A stretch of 64,000 nucleotides of DNA from Flavobacteria bacterium MS024-2A (GTDB lineage Bacteria > Bacteroidota > Bacteroidia > Flavobacteriales > Flavobacteriaceae). Positions within the stretch are counted from its first letter, which is position 1. Each line of letters begins with the position of its first letter. Of this stretch, positions 17,226-26,109 are shown in pieces. The translations under genes were made by a program, and so were the position numbers. Where the stretch lies: assembly GCA_905182305.1 (NCBI GenBank), contig CAJJBB010000003.1:1-64000 (forward strand), written 5' to 3'. The notes beneath the pieces are model-generated. The model was not told where the DNA came from, searched no databases, and saw only the letters and a list, made by a program, of their open reading frames with translations.

Positions 17226-17854
17226 ACCGGATTTTTGAATTTTTAATCGAACCCTACACCTCATATCCTTTAATCAATATTTTGTTAGAAGCAGGTGCAG
17301 TAATTTTAGGAATTTTGAGTGTTTGGTGTGCCAAACAAAATAAGATAGCGGTATATCCAACGGGAATGATTTCTACTGGAATTTATGTGTATTTATTATT
17401 TCAAGCTGGATTAGTTGGCGACCTTATGATTAATGCATATTATTTCATAATGAGTATCTATGGTTGGTATTTTTGGACACTTAAAAAAGAAACAACCCTT
17501 GTAAATTCAATATCAAGAATGAACACTTATGAAAAGCGATGGTGGTTTATTTTTTTTATGGGGATCATTTTTTTTGTTTCAGGTATTTATATCCTTTTTG
17601 ATAAATGGAAAGATTGGTCAGCTCCAATTGACACCTTTACTACCGCAATATTTTTTATAGCAATGTGGCTAATGGCCAGAAAGAAAATTGAACACTGGTT
17701 TTTTTGGATTACTGGGAACCTTATTTCAATTCCACTTTATATGGCCAAGGGACTCGGCCTTACCAGTCTCCAGTACCTTATCTTTACAGTTATTGCTATC
17801 TTTGGATACATCCAATGGAAAAAAATATTGAACAACAAAAAAGCAACTGCCTAA
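17222..17854 (+). CDS. pnuC: PnuC/PnuT family vitamin-precursor transporter
   Basis: Inner-membrane facilitator of nicotinamide riboside (PnuC) or thiamine (PnuT). 210 residues with about seven hydrophobic segments. Family features: GILSVWCAKQNKIAVYPTGM, YVYLLFQAGLVGDLMINAYY and YGWYFWTLKK, and later FWITGNLISIPLYMAKGLG. Start ATG at 17222 overlaps the upstream stop. It overlaps the NadR-like gene by 40 bases, which supports a transport-plus-kinase unit. The TPP riboswitch 2 kb downstream has its own promoter and would not control this gene, so nicotinamide riboside is the better guess, but thiamine is not excluded. Confidence 0.85.
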   Translation: MNRIFEFLIEPYTSYPLINILLEAGAVILGILSVWCAKQNKIAVYPTGMISTGIYVYLLFQAGLVGDLMINAYYFIMSIYGWYFWTLKKETTLVNSISRMNTYEKRWWFIFFMGIIFFVSGIYILFDKWKDWSAPIDTFTTAIFFIAMWLMARKKIEHWFFWITGNLISIPLYMAKGLGLTSLQYLIFTVIAIFGYIQWKKILNNKKATA

Positions 17855-18387
17855 GGGTCGTTTTATTTGGTCCTGAGTCAACTGGTAAAACAACTATGGC
17901 AAAAGCCCTTGCAGAATTTTATGAGACCACTTGGGTTCCTGAGTTTGCAAGAGATTACCTTCAAAAAAAATGGGACAAAGACAAGTCAATTTGCACCCTA
18001 AAAGATTTACTAGTGATTGCAGAAGGACAAATGATTTCAGAAAACAAGGCACTTGATAAGGCTAATAAGATTCTTTTTTGCGATACTAATGTTCTAGTCA
18101 CCCAGGCATGGTCTGAAACACATTTTGATGGATATTGTGATATTCAATTAAAACAACTTTCCGATACCTTTGAATACGATCATTATTTTTTGACAGGAAT
18201 CGACGTACCCTGGAAAAACGATGACCTTCGTGATAGACCAGAAGAAAGAGACCTTATGTTTCGTCATTTTGAACATCTTTTGAAACAAAAAAAAGTGTCT
18301 TATTCCTACTTAATTGGATCCCATGAAACTAGATTAAAATCCGCTATTAAGGATATAAATTCTTTAATAAACCAAAGAATAGCATGA
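17815..18387 (+). CDS. NadR-like ribosylnicotinamide kinase (AAA ATPase)
   Basis: P-loop kinase of 190 residues, similar to the C-terminal kinase domain of NadR, without the adenylyltransferase or DNA-binding domains. The Walker A motif is VVLFGPESTGKTTMAKALA. It continues with WVPEFARDYL, LVIAEGQMISENKAL, ILFCDTNVLVTQAWSE, FLTGIDVPWKNDDLRDRPEE (lid). ATG 17815 starts inside pnuC. It probably phosphorylates and traps the nucleoside imported by PnuC. Its stop overlaps the next gene (ATGA). Confidence 0.85.
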   Translation: MEKNIEQQKSNCLRVVLFGPESTGKTTMAKALAEFYETTWVPEFARDYLQKKWDKDKSICTLKDLLVIAEGQMISENKALDKANKILFCDTNVLVTQAWSETHFDGYCDIQLKQLSDTFEYDHYFLTGIDVPWKNDDLRDRPEERDLMFRHFEHLLKQKKVSYSYLIGSHETRLKSAIKDINSLINQRIA

Positions 18388-19895
18388 TGTTCAAGAAAGA
18401 CTATAAAAATTTAATTTCTGAGGGTCGTTCTCCTGAGTTGGTTCAGCGCCAGTTAGAATATCTAAAAAATGGAGCGCCTCCATTTTTCGATATCTCACCT
18501 GTAAGACTTTCAGATGGAATTCAAAAACTTTCAAAAAAAGAACAAGTCGAAACTCAAAGATTATTTAAACAAGAAGAAGATACCTGTAAATGGATAAAAT
18601 TTGTTCCAGCCTCAGGAGTTGGGAGTAGAATGTTTTTGCCTTTTTTTGAATATTGGGAAGCTAAAGAAAGTCCTGATTTTTCTCTGGATACTTATCTTAA
18701 CTCAGAAGCTGGAGCAGCACTAAAAATTCTATACATTAACTTAAAAAGACTTCCTTTTTACGGGAAAGTATCGGCGAGAGTTTCTTCAAATACTTCAGTT
18801 AATTTTAGTAATAAACCAGATTTTTTTGAGGCATTTACAAAAGTTCTTTTATTTGACAAAACACTTCAATATTTTTCTCTTCCAAAAGCACTTATCCCCT
18901 TTTTTATAGATGAGCAAGGGGAAGAACTTACTCCTTTTGAAGCTCAGCTTTTGGAGGCCATCGAGATGGTAAATAAAAATAATTTAATTACCCTTCATTT
19001 CACTATAACAAAGGAACATCGCCCATTATTTGAAAGGGTTGAGAAACATTTTAGGCAGCAAATACCTGCAAGAGTAAATTCCTTATTAGCAATTGATTAC
19101 TCATATCAAAATAGATTATTAGACACTCCTTTTGTAGATGAAAATAATGTTTTTATTAGAGATAATAATGGAAATATTGATTTTAGAAAAGGAGGGCATG
19201 GCGCACTTTTAGAAAACATGAACCTTCTTGATTCTGATTATGTTTTGATTAAAAATATTGATAATATTAAATGGGGACCTAAAAATTCATCAAGTATCTC
19301 TTGGCAACAAATATTGGCAGGTAAATTACTCACCATTCAAAAAGATATTTTTAGGCACCTTGAGCACCTAACTTTAGAAAAAGATAACACCCCACTAGAA
19401 CCCATTCAAACTTTTATTAAAACTCATTTTGATCCACATTATAAATTGAATATTCAAAATAAACGTTCTTATCAAAGTCTTATTGACTATCTCAACAGAC
19501 CTATTCGTGTTTGTGGGATGATTCTCAATAAAGGCGCTAAAGGAGGGGGTCCTTTTTGGAAAAAACAAGCTAGGGGGAGAACTTTACAAATTATTGAGGG
19601 AGTTGAATTAAACAAATCCAATCAACAATCTACTAGTGAACAGATTACCTACTTTAATCCAGTTATGATGGTTTGTGGAATCAAAAACTTTAAGGGTACT
19701 AAATTCTCCCTTCTCGACTATAGAGATGAGCAGCGTTTTATGGTAAGCCACAAAACAATAGGTAATGTAAAAATAAAAGTATTAGAATGGCCTGGACTAT
19801 GGAACGGCGGGATGGCAGAATGGAACACTCTTTTTATTGAACTTCCAGAAGCTACATTTAATCCTGTAAAAATAGTTTCAGATTTATTTTTATAA
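18384..19895 (+). CDS. DUF4301 family protein
   Basis: 503 residues, probably cytoplasmic, function unknown. The DUF4301 family is recognised by the N-terminal sequence DISPVRLSDGIQKLS and KFVPASGVGSRMFLPFFEYW. The latter resembles the GxGxRM nucleotide-binding loop of sugar nucleotidyltransferases. Other conserved pieces are FRKGGHGALLENMNLLDSDY, IKNIDNI and RPIRVCGMILNKGAKGGGPF. The GHGAL/LLDSDYVLIKNID arrangement also fits an NTP-transferase fold. It overlaps the NadR-like gene by four bases and ends 14 bases before the riboswitch promoter. A nucleotidyltransferase role is an inference. Confidence 0.85.
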   Translation: MMFKKDYKNLISEGRSPELVQRQLEYLKNGAPPFFDISPVRLSDGIQKLSKKEQVETQRLFKQEEDTCKWIKFVPASGVGSRMFLPFFEYWEAKESPDFSLDTYLNSEAGAALKILYINLKRLPFYGKVSARVSSNTSVNFSNKPDFFEAFTKVLLFDKTLQYFSLPKALIPFFIDEQGEELTPFEAQLLEAIEMVNKNNLITLHFTITKEHRPLFERVEKHFRQQIPARVNSLLAIDYSYQNRLLDTPFVDENNVFIRDNNGNIDFRKGGHGALLENMNLLDSDYVLIKNIDNIKWGPKNSSSISWQQILAGKLLTIQKDIFRHLEHLTLEKDNTPLEPIQTFIKTHFDPHYKLNIQNKRSYQSLIDYLNRPIRVCGMILNKGAKGGGPFWKKQARGRTLQIIEGVELNKSNQQSTSEQITYFNPVMMVCGIKNFKGTKFSLLDYRDEQRFMVSHKTIGNVKIKVLEWPGLWNGGMAEWNTLFIELPEATFNPVKIVSDLFL

Positions 19896-19909
19896 ATCAG
19901 TTTTTGGAA

Positions 19910-19917
19910 TATCTTTG
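19910..19917 (+). promoter_or_regulatory. -7 promoter element (TATCTTTG) for the TPP riboswitch transcript
   Basis: TATCTTTG matches TAnnTTTG. Transcription would start about 19922, a few bases before the aptamer. This means the riboswitch controls only the downstream TonB receptor. Confidence 0.55.
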
Positions 19918-19925
19918 CTTTAAAT

Positions 19926-19997
19926 CTCAAAGGGGTGCCGTAAGGCTGAGATCATACCCAACGAACCTGGGCAGGTAATGCTGCCAAGGGAAAACAA
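19926..19997 (+). promoter_or_regulatory. TPP (THI-box) riboswitch
   Basis: Contains the conserved THI-box core: AGGGGTGCC (19931-19939), GGCTGAGATCATACCC (19944-19959), GAACCTGGGCAGGTAATG (19963-19980) and CTGCCAAGGGAA (19981-19992). Binding of thiamine pyrophosphate normally represses downstream expression. It lies 60-130 bases upstream of the TonB-dependent receptor. The stretch ACCCCTTT at 20029-20036 is exactly complementary to AAAGGGGT at 19929-19936, which suggests the switching partner. Confidence 0.95.
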
Positions 19998-20058
19998 ACT
20001 ACCGTAATTTTTTTTAACAAGAATAATTACCCCTTTTATTTGAATAAAATATATTCGA

Positions 20059-22286
20059 ATGAAAATAGTACTCTTTTACTTTTTAATATTTTTAAGCGCT
20101 TTTGGGCTTCATGCACAAACACAAAATAAGATTGACGCTAAGGATTCTCTTCCTACTATAACTTTGAAAGAAGTCCAATTGATAGGAATAAAGGCAACAA
20201 ATGACACCCCTATTACCTTTACAAATGTCTCAAAAGAGGAGATATCCTTAAGAAATTTAGGACAAGACATTCCTATTTTATTAAACTATTTACCTGGTGT
20301 AGTCACAACTAGTGATGCAGGAGCTGGAATAGGATATACTGGTATAAGGGTTCGGGGGAGCGATGCAACACGAGTAAATGTAACCCTTAATGGAATTCCA
20401 TATAATGACGCAGAGTCACAAGGCACTTTTTGGGTAAATCTACCTGATTTCGCCTCTTCTGTATCACAAATTCAATTACAAAGAGGAGTCGGAACTTCCA
20501 CCAATGGATCTTCGGCATTTGGAGCAAGTTTAAACGTAGAAACATTAGATCTAGATTTAGACGCATTTTCCTCTATCGCAACTAGCTTAGGTAGCTTTAA
20601 AACATTAAAAAATACATTTCAGTTTTCAACGGGTATGCTCAATGATAATTTTTCATTTTCTGGACGTTTATCTCAAATTAATTCGAATGGTTATATCGAT
20701 AGAGCAGCATCAGATTTAGATTCCTATTTCTTTCAAACAGCTTTTCAAGATGACAATACATTAATAAAGGCTCTCATCTTTGGAGGACACGAGATTACTT
20801 ATCAATCTTGGTATGGAATTGATAAAGAGGTCTTGGCAAACAATAGAACCTACAATCCCGCAGGTGAAATGTATGACGAAACCGGTAATCTATCAGGCTT
20901 TTATTCAAACCAGGTAGATGATTACACTCAAAATCATTACCAGTTTCATTGGAATGAAAAAATTAATTCAGAGTGGAATTTTTCATTGGGCTTGAATTAT
21001 ACTCATGGGAGTGGTTTTTATGAAGAGTTCAATGATATAAATTGGGAGGAGATACCTCTTACTCTTATTTACAACTTGAGCCCTATACTCTTGGAAACAT
21101 AATCATAGATGAAACTGAAAATATTAGTCAAAAATGGCTAGACAATGATTACTATGTGATGACCCTTGGTCTTAACCATCAAACTGCTGTATCAACTTTT
21201 AATTTTGGAGGTTTATACAGTCGTTATGTTGGTGATCACTTTGGGACGTTATTATGGGGTCAAAATATTAGTAATGCTCTTCCAAAACATCGTTTTTATG
21301 AAAATCAAGGAATAAAAACGGAAGGAAGTTTTTTTGCAAAAGCAACGCAAAAAATAAGTGATAAAATCATAGGTTTTATAGACTTACAAGTGCGTGGAGT
21401 TAATTATTCAATAGAGGGAATCATAGCAGGACCATCTAAACTTAGTGTGGACGATCAATTAATATTTTTCAATCCAAAAGCCGGACTTACCTTTAAGCCA
21501 TCAGAAGATCAAAGCATTTATTTTTCTTATGCAAAAGCACAAAGAGAACCTAACCGGACAGATTATGAAAATGGAGCACCTAAACCTGAAAAATTAAATG
21601 ATTTTGAATTGGGGTGGCGAATTAAAAAAGAAAAAATACAAGTCCAAGCCAATCTATATTGGATGGAATATCAGGACCAGTTAGTGTTGACAGGTGCTAT
21701 TGATGAGGTAGGGGCACCGATTCGTCAAAATGTAGGAGAAAGCCGACGATTAGGGGCTGAAGTTGATGCTTCAATTCAACTAGCAGATCAATGGTTATGG
21801 AAACCAAACCTTGCGTTTAGTAGTAATAAAAATTTAGATTTTTATTTTAAAAGAGATGGAATACTTCAAAATTTAGGCGAAACTCAATTAGCATTTTCCC
21901 CCAATGTTGTGTTAGGTAATGCGCTCATTTTCGCACCCTCTACTCGCTTTCAAATAGGGTTATTATCAAAATATGTTGGAAAGCAGTACATGGGAAACAT
22001 AGATGCTGAAAACTCCACTTTGGCAGCCTATTTTGTCTCTGATTTAAACGCTGTTTTCACCTGGCAACCCAAAAGGTGGGTCAAAGAAATTCAGTGGTCA
22101 ACGATCATAAATAATATTTTTAACCTAAAATATGAATCAAACGGTTATTTTTTCACTTACGATGATACCTGGTCTTTACCAGGACAGGTTACCACTATTG
22201 AAGGAGCTGGATATTATCCTCAAGCAGGCATTCATTTTCTAACGGGATTAAAACTGATACCTTTTAGAACTTATAAGCTAGGGTGA
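20059..22286 (+). pseudogene. TonB-dependent receptor, probable thiamine uptake, one frameshift
   Basis: Outer-membrane beta-barrel receptor under a TPP riboswitch, so probably imports thiamine or a derivative. Signal peptide MKIVLFYFLIFLSAFGLHAQ. The plug domain includes LGQDIPILLNYLPGVVTTSD, YTGIRVRGSDATRVNVTLNG and QRGVGTSTNGSSAFGASLNV. The barrel includes SIYFSYAKAQREPNRTDYEN, LNDFELGWR, NVGESRRLGAEVD and a C-terminal GIHFLTGLKLIPF. The first part ends at 21102 in a wrong frame and the second begins near 21042. One indel near 21040, within AAATT, joins them into a protein of about 742 residues. The 3' end overlaps the convergent gene by 23 bases. Confidence 0.85.
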
Positions 22287-23049
22287 GGCGTGCTACAAAA
22301 CGGCCATAGATACTCTCTGGGCTTGTATTAATAATTTGCTGACCTAGAAAGATCAATTTGAGTTGAGTATTATAATCGATGCCAAACTCCATTCCGTATC
22401 CATAGGCAATTGCAGGAAGTTCTCCATTAAAAAAAGATTGCCGGCTTGAGTCAGAGGAATGATGTACAATAAGATTGGGAAATCCCCAAAAGTAAAGGCT
22501 AGTGTTTTGTAGTGGATCTTCAGCTAAAAGGCGTTGATGTATAATCCCTAAACGACCATAGTTATCAAAAAAACGAGTATTTTCAAAGTTTGGAAGTGGT
22601 TGACCCTCTACCCATTTTTTACCTAGAGATAGTCCTATTTTAGAAATATTAGTATCATTTCTATCAATAGAAATACTGGAGAAAAAGTTTCCGTTTATAG
22701 TTCCCCCCATTGGGTTCATTACGAAATCAAAAGTATTTAAACCATCAATTTTATTGCCTCGCCATAATGTTTGGGTCCCATAAACTGAAAAAGAAAAATG
22801 ACTCCCTTTTTTACTATCAAATCTTAATTTTAATGCTTCAACACTCAGATCTATATGTTGTAAGTTACTAACCCCAACAATTCCATATCGAATAACGTGA
22901 ACTCTAAAACTACTTTCCTCTTTTTTTTCTAAACTATAATCTATTTCTAAAAGTTGAGCAGAAGTAATCCAGGTAAGAAGTGAGAAACCAAAAAGCCAAA
23001 AAGATATTTTTTTAAAGATGACGAATATCTTATAAGATATGAAATTCAT
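22264..23049 (-). CDS. Hypothetical secreted or outer-membrane protein
   Basis: 261 residues, family not recognised. Residues 1-32 contain a hydrophobic signal-like segment (FWLFGFSLLTWITSAQ) ending in an AQ cleavage site. The rest alternates polar and hydrophobic residues in a beta-strand-rich manner and ends RFVARLTLAYKF with a terminal Phe, as many outer-membrane barrels do. It lies seven bases downstream of the Rieske-like lipoprotein and is probably in the same transcript. It converges on the TonB receptor with a 23-base overlap. A small barrel or autotransporter-like surface protein is a guess. Confidence 0.55.
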   Translation of the reverse strand: MNFISYKIFVIFKKISFWLFGFSLLTWITSAQLLEIDYSLEKKEESSFRVHVIRYGIVGVSNLQHIDLSVEALKLRFDSKKGSHFSFSVYGTQTLWRGNKIDGLNTFDFVMNPMGGTINGNFFSSISIDRNDTNISKIGLSLGKKWVEGQPLPNFENTRFFDNYGRLGIIHQRLLAEDPLQNTSLYFWGFPNLIVHHSSDSSRQSFFNGELPAIAYGYGMEFGIDYNTQLKLIFLGQQIINTSPESIYGRFVARLTLAYKF

Positions 23050-23055
23050 TTTCTG

Positions 23056-23484
23056 TTAATTAGTAACCCTTAAAATACCATTATAATTTTGAACTTGATA
23101 AAATAAAAGTCCCTGGGGCGGATTTAAATCTTCAGAAGGGTTTAAAAGTTGTCCCGTAGCCAAACTATACTGAAATTCCTCACAGCTACAGTTTGCCAAA
23201 ACACCCTCAATGGATAGCTTCGAACAGCTTTCTGGAATATGATTTGGACAAGTTGCTTCCCATGCTAAAAAAGATGATCCATTTAAATTAAATATTAACA
23301 CCCCATTAATGCCTATGTCCTCAATTAAAAGGCTTCCTCCAACAAAAGTTAACTTATTATATAGTGGAAGACTTAGGTTAAGTTCTCTTTGAAAACGAAT
23401 GTCTACTAAGTAAGGATTTCGTTGAATTTGAGATTTAGTACAACCCAGACAAAAAAGGACACATACAATAACTCCTATTCTCAT
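23056..23484 (-). CDS. Rieske-like lipoprotein lacking the usual histidine ligands
   Basis: 142 residues. The lipoprotein signal MRIGVIVCVLFCLGCTKSQ has a lipobox with Cys at 15. The middle reads SSFLAWEATCPNHIPESC and then GVLANCSCEEFQYSLATGQL, followed by a C-terminal IQNYNGILRVTN-like beta strand. The order and spacing recall the two boxes of a Rieske [2Fe-2S] fold (C-x-H ... C-x-x-H). Here box one is C-P-N-H and box two is C-S-C without His. Four cysteines remain in this area. Related Bacteroidota lipoproteins are often labelled Rieske proteins. Divergent from greA. Confidence 0.6.
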   Translation of the reverse strand: MRIGVIVCVLFCLGCTKSQIQRNPYLVDIRFQRELNLSLPLYNKLTFVGGSLLIEDIGINGVLIFNLNGSSFLAWEATCPNHIPESCSKLSIEGVLANCSCEEFQYSLATGQLLNPSEDLNPPQGLLFYQVQNYNGILRVTN

Positions 23485-23493
23485 AGTTCCAAA

Positions 23494-23529
23494 TTGTTGT
23501 TAATCAAGTGTCTCAATTGTGTATATTTG
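23494..23529 (+). promoter_or_regulatory. Promoter of greA (TTG-N22-TATATTTG)
   Basis: TATATTTG at 23522-23529 with TTG at 23497-23499 (and 23494-23496) upstream. It lies inside a longer in-frame ORF start at 23508, so greA must start further downstream, at 23583. Confidence 0.65.
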
Positions 23530-23582
23530 TTATAAATCCACCCTTGGGAGGATTTTTTGTTTATATAGAAAACGTAGAAAAC

Positions 23583-24059
23583 ATGAGTAAAGTATCTTAT
23601 TACACAGAAGAAGGCTTAAAAAAACTACGCGCAGAATTAAATCAACTTAAAGATATTGAGCGTCCAAAAGCTTCACACGCTATTGCAGAGGCAAGAGATA
23701 AAGGTGATTTGAGTGAAAATGCGGAGTATGATGCAGCCAAAGAAGCTCAAGGAATGTTAGAAATGCATATTGCTAAAATGGAAAATATTTTATCAAATGC
23801 GCGCATCATAAATGAATCGGAATTAGACACTTCAAAAGTATTAATACATTCAATCGTTGAGTTAAAAAATAGATCAAATGGAGCTTTAATGACTTATACT
23901 TTAGTGGCGCAAAGTGAAGCTGATTTAAAAACAGGAAAAATTTCTGTTAATTCTCCAATTGGTATGGGTCTACTAGGAAAAAAAGTAGGAGAGTTTGCTG
24001 AAATTATAATTCCTAACGGGAGTATTTCGCTAGAAATTATTTCAATTTCACGTTCCTAA
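23583..24059 (+). CDS. greA: Transcription elongation factor GreA
   Basis: Rescues backtracked RNA polymerase by stimulating transcript cleavage. 158 residues from ATG 23583 ([19 protein letters not shown]). The N-terminal coiled coil carries the tip motif [20 protein letters not shown] with the two acidic residues (Asp-Leu-Ser-Glu). The C-terminal FKBP-like domain includes [14 protein letters not shown]. An upstream in-frame start at 23508 was rejected because the promoter lies after it. The stop overlaps the HIT gene start (TAATG). Confidence 0.97.
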   Translation: MSKVSYYTEEGLKKLRAELNQLKDIERPKASHAIAEARDKGDLSENAEYDAAKEAQGMLEMHIAKMENILSNARIINESELDTSKVLIHSIVELKNRSNGALMTYTLVAQSEADLKTGKISVNSPIGMGLLGKKVGEFAEIIIPNGSISLEIISISRS

Positions 24060-24461
24060 TGGAAACCCTTTTCTCTAAAATTATAGCAGGTGAAATACCA
24101 AGCTATAAAGTTGCTGAAGACTCTAATTGTTTTGCTTTTTTAGATATTAATCCAAATACTAAAGGCCATGTTTTGTGTGTTCCAAAAGTAGCGAGGAGAT
24201 AAATTTTTTGATCTTGATGAGGCGACATTTAATCAATTAATGACTTTTTCGAGAAAAGTAGCTTTAGCAATTCGTATTGCGATACCGTGTGAGCGTATTG
24301 GGATGTCAGTTATTGGCCTTGAAGTTCCTCATGCTCACGTCCATTTAATTCCTCTTCATACTATGGAGGATATTAGTTTTCAGAATAAAGCTAAAATTTC
24401 CCAGCAAGAAATGGAAACTACAGCAAAAGCAATTGCTGTTTTTTTTGAGGATCAAGTTTAA
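24059..24461 (+). pseudogene. HIT family nucleotide hydrolase, one frameshift
   Basis: Histidine-triad protein of about 133 residues that hydrolyses nucleoside phosphoramidates or dinucleotides. The first part [40 protein letters not shown] stops at 24199. The second part resumes FFDLDEATFNQLMTFSR and carries the triad HAHVHLIPL (H-x-H-x-H). The indel lies near 24190-24200 (GCGAGGAGATAAA). Everything else is conserved, so a sequence error is likely. It is coupled to greA and its stop overlaps the convergent histidine kinase gene by four bases. Confidence 0.85.
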
Positions 24462-25630
24462 GTAAGTTTTTTTTTATTTAATAAAATCTGGAATTGAGTC
24501 CCTTTACCAAGAGTAGTTTTTAGCACACCAAGTTTACCTTGGTGAAAATCCACAACAATTCTTTTCGCTAAAGATAATCCAAGCCCCCATCCTCTAGATT
24601 TAGTGGTAAAACCAGGAGAAAAAATTTTAGAAGCAATTTCTTTTTTCATACCTAAACCAGTATCTGAAATTAATATTTCAACATGATTTTTTAATTCATT
24701 TACTCTAAGTTTCAGAGTGCCTTTACCCTTCATGGCGTCAATTCCATTTTTTATAAGATTTTCTAGTGTCCAACTAATCAATTGTGTATTAAATGGAATA
24801 ATAATTACTTTTTCAGGAAGTTGAAGCTCAAAAATAACATGTTCTGAACTTCTTTTCTGAAGGTAACTAACGGTTTGTGTAATGGTTGAAATAATATCCC
24901 ATGAGCTTAGTTCGGGAGTAGAACCCACTTTTGAAAAGCGGTCGGTTATCACTTTTAAGCGGTCAATATCTTTTTCTATTTCTAGTAATGGGATTGATTT
25001 TTTTTCTTTCTCTTTCAGTAAAGTAATCCACCCCATCATTGACGTTAAGGGGGTTCCGATTTGATGTGCTGTTTCTTTTGCCATACCAGCCCAAAGTTTA
25101 TTTTGTTCTGCTATTTTAATAGTTTTGAAGACAAAATATAATACGGTTCCAAAAAGAAAAATGATCAGTAGTAATGCAAGGGGATAATACTGTAGTTTTT
25201 TTAATACCTCTGAATCACCATAATACAATTTTTGATCAACAACCATTAGCCCGGTATGGTCTTTATATTGTATAATAATGGGGTCATTTTCTTTTTTTAA
25301 TTGTGATAAAACTTTATAAAGCTCGGTAGAGTCCTGCTTCTCTTCTATCCAAGGTATGTTTCTTATTTCAATAATATATCCGTCCTTATCTACTTGAATC
25401 ATTGGGTTTATCCCTGAGCGCTGAAGCACTTCAAAAGTTAAGTTACTAAAATTTTGATTTTGAATGTATTCTTCTTGCGCCATTGCCCAAAGTTCCATTT
25501 TGGTTCTTTGTTCAACACTTAAATTTTGAAATAATATATAAGTATTCCATAAAATAAGGACCACAATGATAAAGGCAAAAAAGAACCAGCTATTTTTAAG
25601 CTGATTTTTTAAGATGTGAAGCAGCTTCAT
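24458..25630 (-). CDS. Sensor histidine kinase
   Basis: 390 residues from ATG 25630 (MKLLHILKNQLKNSWFFFAF). Two membrane segments (about 14-34 and 165-187) enclose a periplasmic sensor domain of about 130 residues. The cytoplasmic part has the H-box AKETAHQIGTPLTSMMGW (His for autophosphorylation), the N-box LENLIKNGIDAMKG, the G1 box ISDTGLGM and the G2 box GWGLGLSLAKRI. No HAMP domain or response regulator gene is adjacent, so it is an orphan here. A longer start at 25657 is possible. The signal is unknown. Confidence 0.92.
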   Translation of the reverse strand: MKLLHILKNQLKNSWFFFAFIIVVLILWNTYILFQNLSVEQRTKMELWAMAQEEYIQNQNFSNLTFEVLQRSGINPMIQVDKDGYIIEIRNIPWIEEKQDSTELYKVLSQLKKENDPIIIQYKDHTGLMVVDQKLYYGDSEVLKKLQYYPLALLLIIFLFGTVLYFVFKTIKIAEQNKLWAGMAKETAHQIGTPLTSMMGWITLLKEKEKKSIPLLEIEKDIDRLKVITDRFSKVGSTPELSSWDIISTITQTVSYLQKRSSEHVIFELQLPEKVIIIPFNTQLISWTLENLIKNGIDAMKGKGTLKLRVNELKNHVEILISDTGLGMKKEIASKIFSPGFTTKSRGWGLGLSLAKRIVVDFHQGKLGVLKTTLGKGTQFQILLNKKKLT

Positions 25631-25707
25631 ACTTAAGGTTTCCTTACGAATATACATGAATTTGATAAATTGCTTGTATATGCAATACAGTCCGTAAAAA
25701 CTTTTGT

Positions 25708-25715
25708 TATTTTTG
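25708..25715 (+). promoter_or_regulatory. -7 promoter element (TATTTTTG) of the DUF3127 gene
   Basis: TATTTTTG fits TAnnTTTG and ends 19 bases before the ATG at 25735. No well-placed TTG is seen. Confidence 0.45.
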
Positions 25716-25734
25716 TTTTAATACAAAACAAACT

Positions 25735-26109
25735 ATGGAAGTAAACGGAAAAATTAAATGGATTGACGAAACAAAAACCTACGGGTCAAACGGTTTTCGT
25801 AAAAGAGAAGTTGTTGTTACAACAGAAGAACAGTATCCGCAGCATATTTTAATTGAATTTATTCAAGACAAATGTGATTTACTTAACACCCATCAAGTAG
25901 GTCAATCTGTAAAAATCGGTATTAATATAAAAGGCAGAGAGTGGGTTAACCCTCAAGGGGAAACAAAATATTTTAATTCTGTGCAAGGATGGCGAATTGA
26001 TGCTTCAGAAGGAGCAGTTCCAACTGAGATGCCCCCAATTCCTCCTGCAACTGCATTTGAACCTGCAGAAGGTGATCCAAATCAGGTTGAGGACGATTTA
26101 CCGTTTTAA
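25735..26109 (+). CDS. DUF3127 (SSB-like OB-fold) protein with SSB-type acidic tip
   Basis: 124 residues, cytoplasmic. The N-terminal domain (MEVNGKIKWIDETKTYGSNG, FRKREVVVTTEEQYPQHILI, GREWVNPQGETKYFNSVQGW) is DUF3127, a small OB-fold-like domain related to single-strand binding proteins. The C-terminus is a Pro/Ala/Glu-rich flexible tail ending EDDLPF. Bacterial SSB proteins end in DDxPF, the docking tip for DNA repair and replication proteins. This tip suggests a role in DNA transactions (inference). It overlaps the convergent tag gene, a DNA repair enzyme, by 12 bases. Confidence 0.85.
   Translation: MEVNGKIKWIDETKTYGSNGFRKREVVVTTEEQYPQHILIEFIQDKCDLLNTHQVGQSVKIGINIKGREWVNPQGETKYFNSVQGWRIDASEGAVPTEMPPIPPATAFEPAEGDPNQVEDDLPF

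Noticed and set aside
22264-23049. PorV/type IX secretion component
   Set aside because: Beta-rich with terminal Phe, but length and motifs do not match any type IX protein I know; left as hypothetical.
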